Source: Adiantum capillus-veneris (taxonomy: Eukaryota > Streptophyta > Polypodiopsida > Polypodiales > Pteridaceae). Taken from it: a stretch of 64,000 nucleotides of DNA. The notes below the pieces were generated by a model. The model had not been told where the DNA came from, did no database searches, and saw only the letters and a list, made by a program, of their open reading frames with translations. Below are positions 1-10,305 of this stretch, piece after piece (positions within the stretch are counted from its first letter, which is position 1; each line of letters opens with the position of its first letter). The stretch covers positions 12,334,309 through 12,398,308 of the forward strand of contig CM043959.1 of NCBI GenBank assembly GCA_014529385.2, in the 5' to 3' direction. The position numbers and the translations under genes were made by a program.

Positions 1-935
1 AAGGATGTAGCACGGTTGTTCATAAAGCATTGGTACCCCCTCTGTGGTTTGCCAAAGTCAATCGTTTCAGATAGGGAGGTTAAGTTCACGTCCAATTTTG
101 GCGCGCTATCTTTGAAAATTTTGGCATTAAGTTGAATTTTTCATCGGCTTTTCATCCACAGTCAGATGGTCAAACAAAAATTTACAATCAGTTGGCTTTT
201 GATGTTTTGAAGTTATATGTGCATGATCAGCAGTCTCATTGGGAGCTCTATCTCTCATTGGTCCAAGAAATTTTGAATGACTCTTATTCCTCTACCATTG
301 GTAGAACTCCGTATCAGGTAGCTTTTGGTCGTCCGTTCTAGTCACTTTTGACGCGCTCGGTCAGTCAAATGCCTGATGCCAATGCTGAAAGCCAGTCGTT
401 GGATGAGATTTATGAGAGTGTGAAGATTCGGCTAAGCAAGGCTCATGAATCTTACTCATGACAGGCTAACAAGCAGTGTCGGGATGTTTATATCAAGGAA
501 CGAATCATGAAGCAACGTTCTAAGCAAGTTGGAAAGAAGTGTCCTAAGTTGTCTTTCAGAATGTATGGTCCATTTCCTGTCATTAAAAAGATCAATAAGG
601 TTTCTATGAAATTACAATTGCCTAACTCATGATCAATAAACAACGTTTTCTATGTTTCTTGGTTGAAAATGTTTCAGGGTACATCTCCAAAGGACATTTC
701 CAAAGAAGAAGAGCCCGAGATCATTGATGAAGTTGAAGTCATGGAGCCGGAGCAAGTGTTGTTGCATCAATTTTGCCATGGCTCAAAAGAGCATGTCAGA
801 CAGTACTTTTTGAAGTTCAAGGTTCGAGCAACCCACGAGGTAGTGTGGGTTGATGAAGACTTTCTCAGAGATTATCCAAAGTTGTTGGAAGACTACAAGC
901 AAGCCATGCAGCTCGGTACCAGTACCTCACTTTGA
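1..935 (+). pseudogene. Ty3/gypsy pol 3' end: integrase core and chromodomain-like tail, broken
   Basis: This is the C-terminal part of a Ty3/gypsy polyprotein, whose integrase would insert element cDNA into the host genome. Seen: an integrase stretch with SDRE and KFTSNF, then HPQSDGQT, an EILNDSY...TPYQVAFGRP segment, a PFPVIKKINKVSMKLQLP linker and a degenerate chromodomain ending in GTSTSL. The reading frame shifts near position 100, where one T appears to be lost. In-frame stops lie at 339-341, 460-462 and 630-632. The glutamate of the D-D-E triad, expected directly after DGQT, is read as lysine (177-179). The gene enters from the left window edge and stops directly before a polypurine tract and LTR. 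Family assignment is secure and the copy is certainly non-functional. Confidence 0.9.
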
Positions 936-946
936 AAAGGAGGGGA
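936..946 (+). other. polypurine tract of the plus-strand gypsy element
   Basis: The purine run AAAGGAGGGGA lies between the pol stop and the TGTCACGTGC start of the LTR. This is the usual place for plus-strand DNA priming. Confidence 0.75.
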
Positions 947-1300
947 TGTCACGTGCATGTGCATGTGGACAAGCTATCTCAGGTCTAGGGTTCACGTCAC
1001 CTTAGAAAGTGTTATGGCACCTTTACAAGCCTGTGAACGTATGTCCAGTTGCATATCCTCTAATTGCACACCCAGAACCACCCAGCATATACATTGTACA
1101 AGCAGAAGGTCCAATTCCCGGCCAGTTTTGGAACATTACATTTTCCAGGCAATTTGGCATTTTTATTAATTTTAATTACCATTACCAAGGTCGTGGGCTG
1201 TAGGGGAGCTTGCTCGACCCACCTTGCTGCAGCTATATAAGCAGACAAGGAGCGACCAGTTTTAGTAGAAGAGACAGAAAAAGTTCTAGCAACTTGCAGT
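947..1300 (+). repeat. 3' LTR of the plus-strand gypsy element
   Basis: The repeat begins TGTCACGTGC directly after the polypurine tract. A TATA box (CTATATAA, about 1233-1240) lies near its right end. Its first 150 bases align to the reverse complement of 1301-1544, an LTR of a related element in the opposite direction. The right end is taken where the two LTRs meet, about 1296-1302, so it is approximate. It may be cut before its true 3' end. Confidence 0.7.
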
Positions 1301-1544
1301 GTAAAAAATGGCTAAAATAGGAAAAATAGTTTCTGTGCACTATGAAATGCTCCTGATCAGTACTGACTGTAATCTGATGATCATGATGTGTGCAACCAGA
1401 GGATATGCAACTACTCTAAGTGCCTCGACATGCACGGTCTGCGAACAGACTCACAAAGATGCCTAAACACTTCCTAAGCTGACCTGAACCCTAGACATGA
1501 AGTAGCTTGTCCACCTGCACATGGGGTTAGATGTGCACGTGACA
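1301..1544 (-). repeat. 3' LTR of the minus-strand gypsy element, truncated
   Basis: Read on the minus strand it starts TGTCACGTGC at 1544 and is nearly the same as 6909-7140, the 5' LTR of the same element, including the internal stretch CATATCCTCTGGTTGCACAC. Homology to the 5' copy stops at about 1301, where it abuts the plus-strand LTR. It keeps only the upstream part of the LTR, and no TATA box is left in it. Confidence 0.75.
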
Positions 1545-2032
1545 TCCCCTCCTTTTTAAAGTGAGGTACTGGTACCAAACTGTATGGTGGCGAAGGAGAT
1601 CGCCAACAGCGTCTGGAATCCTGGAAAGGACTCTTCGCCGGCCCACTCTGATGCATGGGTCATGCGATACTTGAACTTCATGAAGGCCTGCAACGCTTGC
1701 TTCTTTGGGCCGCGTCGAAGGCGACACAAAGGGATCTGTGACTGCTTCAATGGTCCAACTATGTCCATGGACGTAGATCCACCTTCTTCAAGAATCGCCA
1801 GGAGGAAAATTCCTGAAACCACTTCCAACGCAAAAACATGAACATACCCATTCCATGAGTGACTGGAAGGGTCCAATGGGGTGCCAGCATGAGTATTTTG
1901 CAAGAGGGATCGATGAAGAGAGAGAGGGGGCTGATTTTGGAAGGCGTTATCACACACACTCTCACACAATCTCATGTGTGAAGCAAGAAGACTCTCTCTC
2001 TCCTTCTCAAGCTTTAATGGAAAGCTCATCAT
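1545..2032 (-). pseudogene. Ty3/gypsy pol C-terminal tail with polypurine tract
   Basis: On the minus strand the last 75 or so codons (about 1556-1780) align with the tail of the plus-strand element at 700-935. Shared features are a KFK.R.TH segment and the identical ending FGTSTSL against LGTSTSL. The purine run at 1545-1557 (minus strand) sits between the stop and the LTR. Upstream of about 1790 the open frame continues but I see no family motif, and a second frame (about 1759-1965) seems to carry the linker instead, which suggests a frameshift. Only the extreme C-terminus of pol remains. Confidence 0.7.
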
Positions 2033-2916
2033 CTACTCCAAGCTTGGAGAAGGGAGGCCTACACCAACAACTCTTGGCTTTGTGATGCAAATCCAACCAA
2101 GAGCCAAGCTTCAATGCATGCTCATCTCCTCTACCATGCTGATTACTAAGCTATGCTAAGCTATTATAAGTGATTAGGTGAAGAGATATACTTCTTTCTC
2201 GTAAGACTACTCCTCCTTCCTCTCAACTAGTAATAGTAACTACACTCCTATAATCTGAAGGTTAACTTAAAGTTGAGTAGGGTTCATCCTTTTCCCTACG
2301 TCCATACACTTAAGCATAAGGGTATGACAAAATTCTAGTCTTCTTTAAAGATTGTGCATGCAATGTAGATGAACATAGACACGGAGTGCCAAACCGTCCA
2401 TCAAACACACGCAAAAAATGGAATCGAATCGTGTCTTTTTTATCTAAATCTATCAACTGTGGCAAATCACAATGGAAATGCCGATGCTTGATGCTCAATC
2501 CTTCTTGTGCTCTTTCGTATACTGTGTCATGCCAAGGAAGAGACATGGAATGTGAAATCCTTGAATGCAAACATTTCATCTTTTCATGAGTAATCCGCAT
2601 ACATCCGTGCTCATTCATGAGTGAATCGTGTTCATCGTACAATGTGGCATGCCTGTGAAAAGGGAACACATAAAGACGGTGACTAAAATACAGGAAACCG
2701 TCACGAATGAAACACTCAAACAATGCGTGCTGACTAAGAGCACACACAATACTTCATGTGGGGGTTCCTTAGATCTCGGCTCGAGAGCCAAGATCGGTTT
2801 TTTGTGATTGATCGAATCTGCAATGAGGTTAGCTTCACTAGAAAAAGCATCAACTAAACTATAATCCTTGTGAACAATCACATCTTTTTCATGCAAATCA
2901 TAATCCTTGTGAATAA
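2033..2916 (-). pseudogene. Decayed interior of the minus-strand gypsy element; RT, RNase H and integrase missing
   Basis: A complete Ty3/gypsy element would carry about 3 kb of RT, RNase H and integrase between protease and the pol tail. Here fewer than 900 bases remain and none of the RT, RNase H or integrase motifs is visible in any frame. An open frame of 145 codons (2310-2747, minus) shows no recognisable domain. At about 2850-2935 a short repeated phrase, HKDYDL...HKDYSL, follows the protease remnant. I read the region as leftover linker with a large internal deletion. Confidence 0.5.
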
Positions 2917-3402
2917 TCATATCTGTGTCGTGCAAATCATGTGTTCATGCTGTGGAAACAAAGAGACTGAGAGAGTCTCCTTCTCCTGATTCTTTTCACT
3001 CTTCGCCTGCACATTAGAAATGAGAGATGAAGAATGAACAACATTCTCCCCACGAATGACAATGGGAGAGTCACTTTTGGCATTGAAAGTGAAAGTATTT
3101 TCCGCCCAATCAATGAGAGGGTTATGCTCACGAAACCATCGAATGCCTAAAAGCATATCACATCCTCAAAGAGGAGATACTATAAATTTTTTGCAGAAGG
3201 ACGCTTGTTAAGCAGTGGACAACACATCAAGGTACTCTTGCGTGATGAGAAAGTCCATACCGGGAGCGAAGCAAGACACCTCGAAAGGAGATGTCTTGCT
3301 AACCTCCAAACGGGCTCTTTCAACAAGAGTGTCACTAATCACATCATGCATATTGTCAGGATCAAACAATATGACAAAACACTGACCCTTCACATGACCA
3401 TA
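2917..3402 (-). pseudogene. Ty3/gypsy retropepsin remnant with damaged active site
   Basis: A retropepsin would cut the Gag-Pol polyprotein. Seen on the minus strand: a segment FVILFDPDNMHDVISDTLVE, then PFEVSCFAPG, and downstream MLLGIRWFREHNPLIDW, which corresponds to the usual LGMDWL...IDW after the protease flap. In plant relatives the first segment normally reads D-S/T-G-A-S-H-x-F-I-S. Here it reads D-P-D-N, so the catalytic loop is lost. The reading frame matches that of the gag remnant upstream, with one TGA at 3403-3405 between them and another stop at 3208-3210. Confidence 0.75.
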
Positions 3403-3930
3403 TCACTTAATGAGAGACTCATCAATGGGAGGATCATGAGAAACTTGGGTCACACTGGTGTTCTCATTTATGGTATGAACAGAGGATGTGGGTTCTATGA
3501 GTTCTTTAGATTCATTAGATTCAATCTTAGGACATGTTCTTTTTATGTGACCCTTGACATGACAATGATAACATCGACCTTCCTTAGAATAAATGCCTTG
3601 TTCTTCTGACGTGATGTATCCTCCTAAAATTCCTTGTGCTACTTTTTCATCTGGAGTGAGCTTAGGTTTAGCAATTGTGTTAGCTTTGCCCTTAGATTCA
3701 TTGTGTGGGTTCTTTTCCGAGAGACTAGAGGAAGATTGGTTAGAAGAGTTACCAATCTTACCGTTCTGAGAATTCTGAGAAGTCTGAGTGGTACTTTGAA
3801 AAGTCTTGTTTTCCTTAGGCTTTTCCTTATTGTGCTTCATCTCCTGTGCGAGAGCAATCGCTACTGCCTTGTTGAGATCGACGGGATCGAAGACTTCCAC
3901 ATCAAACCTGATATAGTCGTCCACCCTGGC
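3403..3930 (-). pseudogene. Ty3/gypsy gag C-terminal part with CCHC zinc knuckle
   Basis: The open frame ends with a nucleocapsid region. The motif CYHCHVKGHIKRTC fits C-x2-C-x4-H-x4-C, used by Gag to bind RNA. Before it lies a Ser/Asn/Gln/Lys-rich spacer, and the N-terminal side begins with DDYIRFDVEVFDP and a helix-forming stretch, as found at the end of the retrotrans_gag domain. The capsid part is missing because the reading frame meets unrelated plus-strand sequence at about 3930. The N-terminal codon in the open frame is GTG, so no true start is present. Confidence 0.8.
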
Positions 3931-5674
3931 AAATCAAGCTATCCTTGATTATATTGAACAGCAGAACAACCTTGAGGAAGATGATGATAAGGCAGAAGCT
4001 AAAGAAGAAGAGAAGGAGGAGGAATCAGAAGAAGGGCATGATGATGATGACTCTCCTTTATCTCCACCTTCAAGACCTGGTACTGGTCGAGCGGGGGATA
4101 CTGGAGGAAATCAGTCCAAGACAGACCAATCAGACTAGCATGAAGGTCAGCAGGTGGGAGATCAACAACCCAGTAACGCTGGAAATTCACCAGCACACCA
4201 ATCACAGCACGGTATGGATGATAAAGGGAAAGACAAAGCTATGACTGAGATTCTAACAAGTGATGAGCGACATTCATTACAGCTCATCACACTGAACAAG
4301 AGATTACGACATCAGCAGGCTCCTATAACCAGGATGTATCTAGAGGATGATGATCTTATCATTGATCTGGAGCGATTTCAGCGACTATATGTCGGCGCTA
4401 GGGAAATGGTTCAACATTGGAAATCAGCTGTTTTCCATGATCAAGAGGTGTGCCAATTGCCTGAGCATCCTAGTACAATACAACTGCTAGAGAGAGTGCC
4501 TAAATGGATACTAACTATTGATGAGAAAGTAGCTAATCCACAACGGCAACGGCATTCTACTGCAGATTGTCATTCCCTAGCCATGGAATTAGAGCTCCTG
4601 CTGGGGAATAAGCCGACATATAAATGTATGAAAGATGTCAGAAGTCAATTAAAAGAGGTCTTAGTGCAAATGCAAATTCCTAGGGGAGTTCTAGATCAGA
4701 GGGTGCAAGCTATTCTTGAAGACCAGACTACTACCAGCAAGGGACCTCAAACCCAAATGACAGTAGGAGAACAAGCAACTGCTCTCCGCAGATTATTTCA
4801 ACTGGTTAAAGTTACCAGAAAGATGATGCAGCAAGAGAACCAGGCTGTCCTTAATTTTCTAGAGTTTGTACCTGATTCCCGAGTTCTCCTGTATGCTTTA
4901 CCAGCAAGAGAAGTGGAGTTGCCGAGGTGTTTTCCAGCACTATATCCTCAACATACAGAACCAATGGATCGGCTCACATACTACAAGATTACTGATGATC
5001 TTCAGGATTGGTATGAGCGATCAACTATGGAATGAAAAACCTGGCAAACGCTATTCAATGATAATCTTCAATTAAATGATTTCCAGGAATTAAGAGATGA
5101 GGTGCAGAGGATCAAGCTGTGTATGGAACAATGGAAAATCCAGATTAGAGGTCTCACTAAGATCACAAACCAGCTGCTGCAACTCACTGTTGAGTCCTCT
5201 AAAGTTCCTAAAAAGGACATTATGGCTAAACCAGGCCTAGGACCACAATACAGAGAGATGGCTGAGATTCTCTTTGAAGCTAGGATCAAAACAAATCAGC
5301 CTCTTCCAGAAGGATGGATCCATACAGCTTCGCATTGTCACAAATTGGCCAGAACTCGTCTAACAAAAGGCAGACGCACGCTCTATGATCCTGACACCAA
5401 AACTTATCATCCCCTCACGTCTTATGGAGTCGAAATGACCAAAGAGAGGCGAGATCAGCTTGAGCAAGAGGCCATTTACAGACTCATTCAGAAGGACAAT
5501 GCTGGCACTGGGACTTCTTAGACACCATCAAGACCACAGGGCAAAAGGAAGCGTTCAGTAGAAGGATATTGGGTAGTTCCATCTCAGAATTCGATGGAGG
5601 AATTTTCTAGCCGTCTCAGAATCAGACGTGGATTTTTCCAAGAATTTTCAGAATCAGACGATGGATTTTCCTAG
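3931..5674 (+). pseudogene. Unrecognised ORF inside a plus-strand LTR element
   Basis: One reading frame runs through this whole stretch with stops at 4135-4137 (TAG), 5033-5035 (TGA) and 5519-5521 (TAG). It starts with an acidic, low-complexity part (runs of E and D, about 3970-4060), then a long mostly helical region with several LERF, LVKVT and LRRLFQLV stretches. The segment after 5200 has PLPEGWIHTASHCHKLA and ends with a basic cluster KRKR before YWVVPSQ. I see no zinc knuckle, no protease DTG, no RT and no integrase motif. The stretch is followed at once by a polypurine tract and an LTR, so it is the last ORF of an LTR element. It could be an extra ORF or a strongly diverged Gag. A captured host gene is also possible. 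Confidence 0.5.
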
Positions 5675-5930
5675 TAAGGTGTTGGTATCTCTTTGGTTGG
5701 ACACCCTTGGAATTACAATTATAGGGGTGTCAAGCACTCAACAAGCATGAAATATGGCATAAAGCTAGCAATACCACAATAGCCAGAAATGTCAGAAGGC
5801 TACGCTCATGAGGAACATCGGCCAACTCAGCAAGCAAGCACAGAGCTTCCTCAAAACTTCAGAAGGATCAGACGGTGGATTTTTTCAGAAATTTTGGAGT
5901 CTTACCAAAATTCAAAAAAGGAGGGAAGGA
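5675..5930 (+). other. 3' untranslated part with polypurine tract
   Basis: The segment contains imperfect repeats of a phrase like TCAGACGATGGATTTT (near 5620, 5655 and 5870). It ends with the purine run AAAAAAGGAGGGAAGGA at 5914-5930, directly followed by TGTAGATGG. This arrangement marks the border between internal region and 3' LTR. Confidence 0.65.
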
Positions 5931-6410
5931 TGTAGATGGCGGAGATAGTCTCAATAGGTGGGAACCGGCTCCTGGAAGCCGAGCAACGGACCGGTCAGTA
6001 ATTACCATGACGATTACACAGTAACTTCAAAGGGCTATAAATAGGACCCATTACATTGTAATCAGGTTGGTTGTACTTTTGGGTTGTTTATCTTTTGACT
6101 TCTTACTCTTAGTTGTGTGGTTGTAGTCCTAAAGCTCTTCCCGAGCTACATTATCTTCACTATCCTACTCTATAATCCCTAATACAGTAGTCGAGTGTAC
6201 TTCAGTCAAATATACCTTGTATTCATTCTTCCTAAACTCTGAATCTGAATCCGAATCTGAACACTAATTCCAGTCATTCAATCTGTCTATCTCCTCAGCA
6301 GATGTATTTCAATTCATGTAACTATTCCAATTCAGTTTCTATCTTCTCTTCCAATTTTACTGATTGAACTAATGAATCAAAAGTAGCTGTAAATTATAAC
6401 ACTGGAATCA
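5931..6410 (+). repeat. 3' LTR of the plus-strand element with the unknown ORF
   Basis: It starts TGTAGATGGCGG after the polypurine tract. A TATA box (TATAAATA, 6036-6043) follows about 105 bases in. The right border is uncertain, because the minus-strand leader of the host gypsy element resumes around 6410-6430. No second LTR of this family is visible in the window, so the element is 5'-truncated at about 3930. Confidence 0.6.
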
Positions 6411-6908
6411 ACTATCTAAAGAGATCAGCTCTAATTCCAATTGGCTGATCTGACCATGCGGCGAGGATGTGGTGCACGAAGGTGAGATGTGAGAGGTTTG
6501 GGGGCTGCGGTGCCGAGTCTGACTGCTGAAAACTGAAAACGCTGATGTAAATGATGGTTCTGTAGCCAAGAAACTGCAAACGCTAGGGTTGATTTGCTGT
6601 TCCAAAAACGCTAGGCCTGAAGAGGTATCTGTTGCAAAAACGCTATGCTGAACTGCTGGAAACTGCTTAACGCTAAACTGATCTGCAATCTCCAAAACGC
6701 TGGGGCTGATTTGCTGCAGAAACGCTAGGTAGTCTTGTTGGCTAGAAAACGCTAGGAGTTCCTGCCGAGTCTTGCTGAGAAGATGCATTGTCAGACACTG
6801 GGTCTCTGCTGCCTCTTCTGCCAGAAAATGCTAGCGCTAGCTTTCTTATATATTAACTTGGCAAAGTTGCCCGACCTAGTTTCCCAACAAAGTCACTTAT
6901 TCATAGTA
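6411..6908 (-). repeat. Leader of the minus-strand gypsy element with degenerate AACGCTAG repeats
   Basis: On the plus strand the phrase AAAACGCTAGG or a close variant recurs at irregular spacing of roughly 25-45 bases between about 6540 and 6835, usually with CTGATTTGCTG nearby. The minus-strand open frame across it (126 codons, 6408-6788) is a by-product of the repeat and carries no domain. A TATA-like ATATATTAA lies at about 6846-6854, between leader and LTR. The repeats probably belong to the 5' untranslated leader or the U5 part of the LTR. Confidence 0.5.
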
Positions 6909-7140
6909 AGTGAAAAATGGCTAAAATACGGAAAATAGGTTATATGCACTGTAAAATGCTCCTGATGGGTATTGACTGTAATCTGATGATCATGATGTGT
7001 GCAACCAGAGGATATGCAACTACTCTAAGTGCCTGGACATGCACGGTCTGCGACCAGACTCACGAAGGTGCCTAAACACTTCCTAAGCTGACATGAAGTA
7101 GCTTGTCCACCTACATATAGGGTTAGATGTGCACGTGACA
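6909..7140 (-). repeat. 5' LTR (upstream part) of the minus-strand gypsy element
   Basis: It matches 1301-1544 over nearly its full length in the same orientation, and on the minus strand starts TGTCACGTGC at 7140. The pair therefore brackets the gag-protease remnant as 5' and 3' LTR. The 5' copy lacks about 12 bases (CTAGGGTTCAGG) present in the 3' copy. It abuts a copia RNase H gene at 7141, the likely insertion target. Confidence 0.75.
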
Positions 7141-7569
7141 CGTGTACTCATTTTGATCAATGAGACCAAAACATCGTTAAGCATCTATCTGATAAAATAG
7201 TAGTGCACATCAATATGTTTGGTACGCGCATGAAACATGGCATTTTTAGCCAAACAGACTGTACCCTGGCTATCACAACAAAGGACAGGCGTGTCATCAG
7301 GCAATCCAAGCTCACTAGCTAGGTGAGCTAACCATATGGCTTCTTTGAAAGCCTTTGTGACTGAAATATATTCAGCCTCATTAGTAGACAGTGCAACTAT
7401 CCTCTAAAGCCTAGAGCACCATGGAATCGGACCACCTAACAGGGTGTAAATGTACCCACTAGTTGACTTGCGGGTATCAACATTACCGGCCATGTCAGAA
7501 TCACAATATCTCTGCAGTTCTAATAGACCTTTTCCATAACATAGGAATTTGCTTTTGGTCCCTTTTAAG
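7141..7569 (-). pseudogene. Ty1/copia RNase H, 3' part of a split pol gene
   Basis: On the minus strand the frame shows RYCDSDMAGN, STSGYIYTLLGGP, a TNEAEY box, VLCCDSQGTVCLAKN and FHARTKHIDVHYYFIR. These are the canonical copia RNase H blocks, with catalytic D, E and D in place. Stops interrupt it after PWCSRL (about 7408) and after YYFIR. RNase H would remove the RNA template during cDNA synthesis. The left end is cut by the gypsy LTR at 7140. At 7569 a hAT element interrupts it, and the frame resumes beyond 10883. Confidence 0.92.
7562..7569. repeat. hAT target-site duplication, left copy
   Basis: CTTTTAAG here matches CTTTCAAG at 10883-10890 in seven of eight bases. Eight-base duplications are the hallmark of hAT insertion. 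Confidence 0.85.
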
Positions 7570-8267
7570 CAGAGTTACCCGGAACGCGGAACGGGAACGG
7601 CGATGGGCCTCCCTGCGGAACGGGGGAACGAGAACAGGCCCGGAACGAGAATGGCACGGAAAGGGAGGCTAAAAAAACACCCAAATATTGTTTTTTTTAG
7701 CGTTATGTGTTTGAATACAAGTAGTACTAGAGTCCTTTGACTCTAATACCCACAAAAAACACGATTCGAAGACCATTCAACCTTATTATGACTTGATTGG
7801 GATGTGCGGCGCCCAGAGTACATAACACATATACAACATTAAGCAAACACAATGCCCATACACAATGCTCTCAAATAATTGCAAGAGTAGTAGTCAGAGA
7901 TAACACTTTGGAATTAATTATGGCTAACAAGCCTCAAGGGCCACCAAGGTGCTACAATAAATACAAAGGGGGGCAAACCACTGACCACTGACCACAATAC
8001 CAAAAGACTGAAGATGACAAATACCATAAAGATGCTAGTAGCTACAAATGGCAAAGAGGGCAAGCCTCAAGCAGCCATACAAAAAGGTAAGGATAAATGG
8101 CAAAGACTCAAGACTCAAGAGCCACTAGCCTGAGAGGTCTCCCAATCCGTAGTAGCCGGCTGTAAATCATGCACATCCTCCCATTCCTCATCATCTAGCT
8201 CTAGGTCCGGCTCAATCTCAGTCACGGATGAAGTACCTGGTGTTGGTGGATGTGCATCTCCACCTAC

Positions 8268-10305
8268 CTAAGGAGCCTCTTGCTCCATCTCCCACTGTGT
8301 AAAAGGATCTGTCTGTTTGTCTGTACTCTTGCAAAGCATTTTCAAATTTGCGCTGATGAAGACAAGATCTTTAGCCTTCTCCACTCCAAGCCGATTCCTC
8401 TTCTTGGAAGCAATATGGCTAAAGGTACTCCACAATTGCTCCAAGCATGAGGTACTAACTGACTGGCTGAAAATACGGATCGCCAATCTCTGAAGCTCAG
8501 GGCCATCGTAGCCATAGTCCTCCCACCATAGCACTGAACCTATCTTCCTGCGATCAATCTGAGCATTTGGACTGCCAAATGACCCCCGCATCTCTCTGTA
8601 CTGTCTCAACTGATCTCTGACAATGCGTCGACCATCTCTGTCTAGAACCATCTTGTTTAACATCTCTGTAAATTGGTTCATGACTTCCCTATCTGTCTCT
8701 TGCCCTGCACCTTGGAACTCCGGATCCACCATGTACGTTGCCCCGTGTAAAGGAGAGGCATATGAATTCCACCTTGAGCTGCAAAGCGCATGGATCTCCT
8801 CATACCGCTCTGCGTTCGGCTCAAGCTGTGCAAGCTGCTTAATCATGCGGTCCATTGCCTCATAAATCTTGGCAATGCAAGGATCCATGCCATCCAGAAC
8901 TCGAAGCAAATGAACCACCGGTTTTACCTGTGCGTCTAGACTCTTGAGCTCCTTCCAGAACTCAAGATCCTCTGCCTTATCCTTGCACAAAATCCTTGCA
9001 ACTGTCTTTGCATAGGGGGAGGTGGTGAACTCATCACTGATGAAGACTTGTCGGACCGCATTTTGACATTCAGACAGCCTGCGTACAAGAAGAAAGTTGA
9101 ATGCGAAGCGGGTGTCTGAATACTTTAGAAGCACTTTCTCGCCCGACCTCTTGAGGTACTCACTCCGAACCAAGTTGTGATTGTTGATGAAAGTAACAAT
9201 CTTCACTGCATCAGCAATGACTGGAGCGATCCAGTCTAGCTTGCCGATGTCTTTTAGAAGGTTGTTCAAGCAGTGTGCCATGCAGAAGCACACTGTCACA
9301 TGCGGATAGTGGCCCTCTATAATAGCTGTTGCTGCCCTATTTGATGCCTCCCTATCTGTGACAAAGGCCACCACGTGTTGCTCACCGATGGTTTCTATGG
9401 CCGCTGTCCACTCTGCAGAGAGGACATCGGCGGACTTGCCACTCTCGGTGGCATCATGAGAGTGCACAAAGTACATCTCTCCACTCGAGTATGCGACGAG
9501 ACCATGGATAGATCTCTTTCTTGTATCGCTCCACCCGTCGGCAATGAGGGAAACGCCATGCTTTGCCCAAAGACGTTGAATATTGAGGGTTGCTTGTTCC
9601 ACGATAGCCTTCTCTCGATCGAGCAAAGTGGTCCGGAGAGCCTCTGAAGATGGTGGCACATAGCCGGTGCCATACTCTCCTATCCGTTGCACCATGACTT
9701 TCCAATACTCCGACCTATTTCGATCAAACATAGAAGAGGTTAGTATCAAAAAGGTGGAACCGACGATAACGGAAGAAATGAGAGAGAAGATTGATAAATC
9801 ATAAAACAATGAACATACTTCGCCGCGACAAATGGGATATGGTCGTGATAGAAGAGTCGAGCCACGGCCGCATCCACCTCTTCCTTCTTCTTTGGGTCCC
9901 AAGAGGTGGCAAGGGTCCTTTGGCGACATTTTGGACCTTGTGAAGATGCACCGACACCTACACCGGGTAGAGAGGAAGAAGGGAAAATGAGGGTCTTTGG
10001 ATCAATACCTTTGCGTGCGGGCTTGGCTTTGTGGTTGAATTGCCGATCCTTTTCCTCGAGGTCCTTCCTCTTCTCGATGGTTAGGTTGGAGCAAAATCTC
10101 ACCTCATGTCCCGACACTCGAAGAAAGTGTGCCCTCACTTTGTCATGGCCCCCTTTCCGATGTAAGAGCATAGCTTGCATGCCCATGCACGAGAACCTCC
10201 CGCCGCCGACAAGGTGCCCTCCGAGGTCACTTCATCCCACCACGACCATTCCTTTTGAGTGTTGCCCGCATGAACGGAGGGGGTTGTACGAGAAGAAGAA
10301 GCCAT
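8268..10305 (-). pseudogene. hAT transposase (BED finger, DUF659, C-terminal dimerisation), one-base frameshift
   Basis: Minus strand: exon 1 is 10305-9819, the intron 9818-9715 (104 bases, GT...AG, with a TACTAAC branch site), exon 2 is 9714-8268. The two exons equal about 644 codons in the sister copy. Order of domains: N-terminal BED-type finger (W-W-D, C-K-L-C, then H and C), a DUF659/RNase H-like core with IADGWSD and FVTD as candidate catalytic aspartates, a CMAHCLN motif, and a C-terminal hAT dimerisation region. In exon 1 one base is missing after CKLCSY (about 10162), shifting the frame inside the finger. The codon that is a stop in copy 2 reads TGG here. FVTD is followed by R instead of G. 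A TAG ends the frame at 8268-8270, and an open tail of about 50 codons follows it. Confidence 0.92.

Noticed and set aside
6408-6788. 126-codon minus-strand frame as possible small protein
   Set aside because: It is explained by the AACGCTAG repeat array of the leader, and its residues follow the repeat.
9375-9705. Secondary frames of 83-92 codons within the hAT transposase
   Set aside because: They are shadows of exon 2 in other frames and appear in both copies for this reason only.
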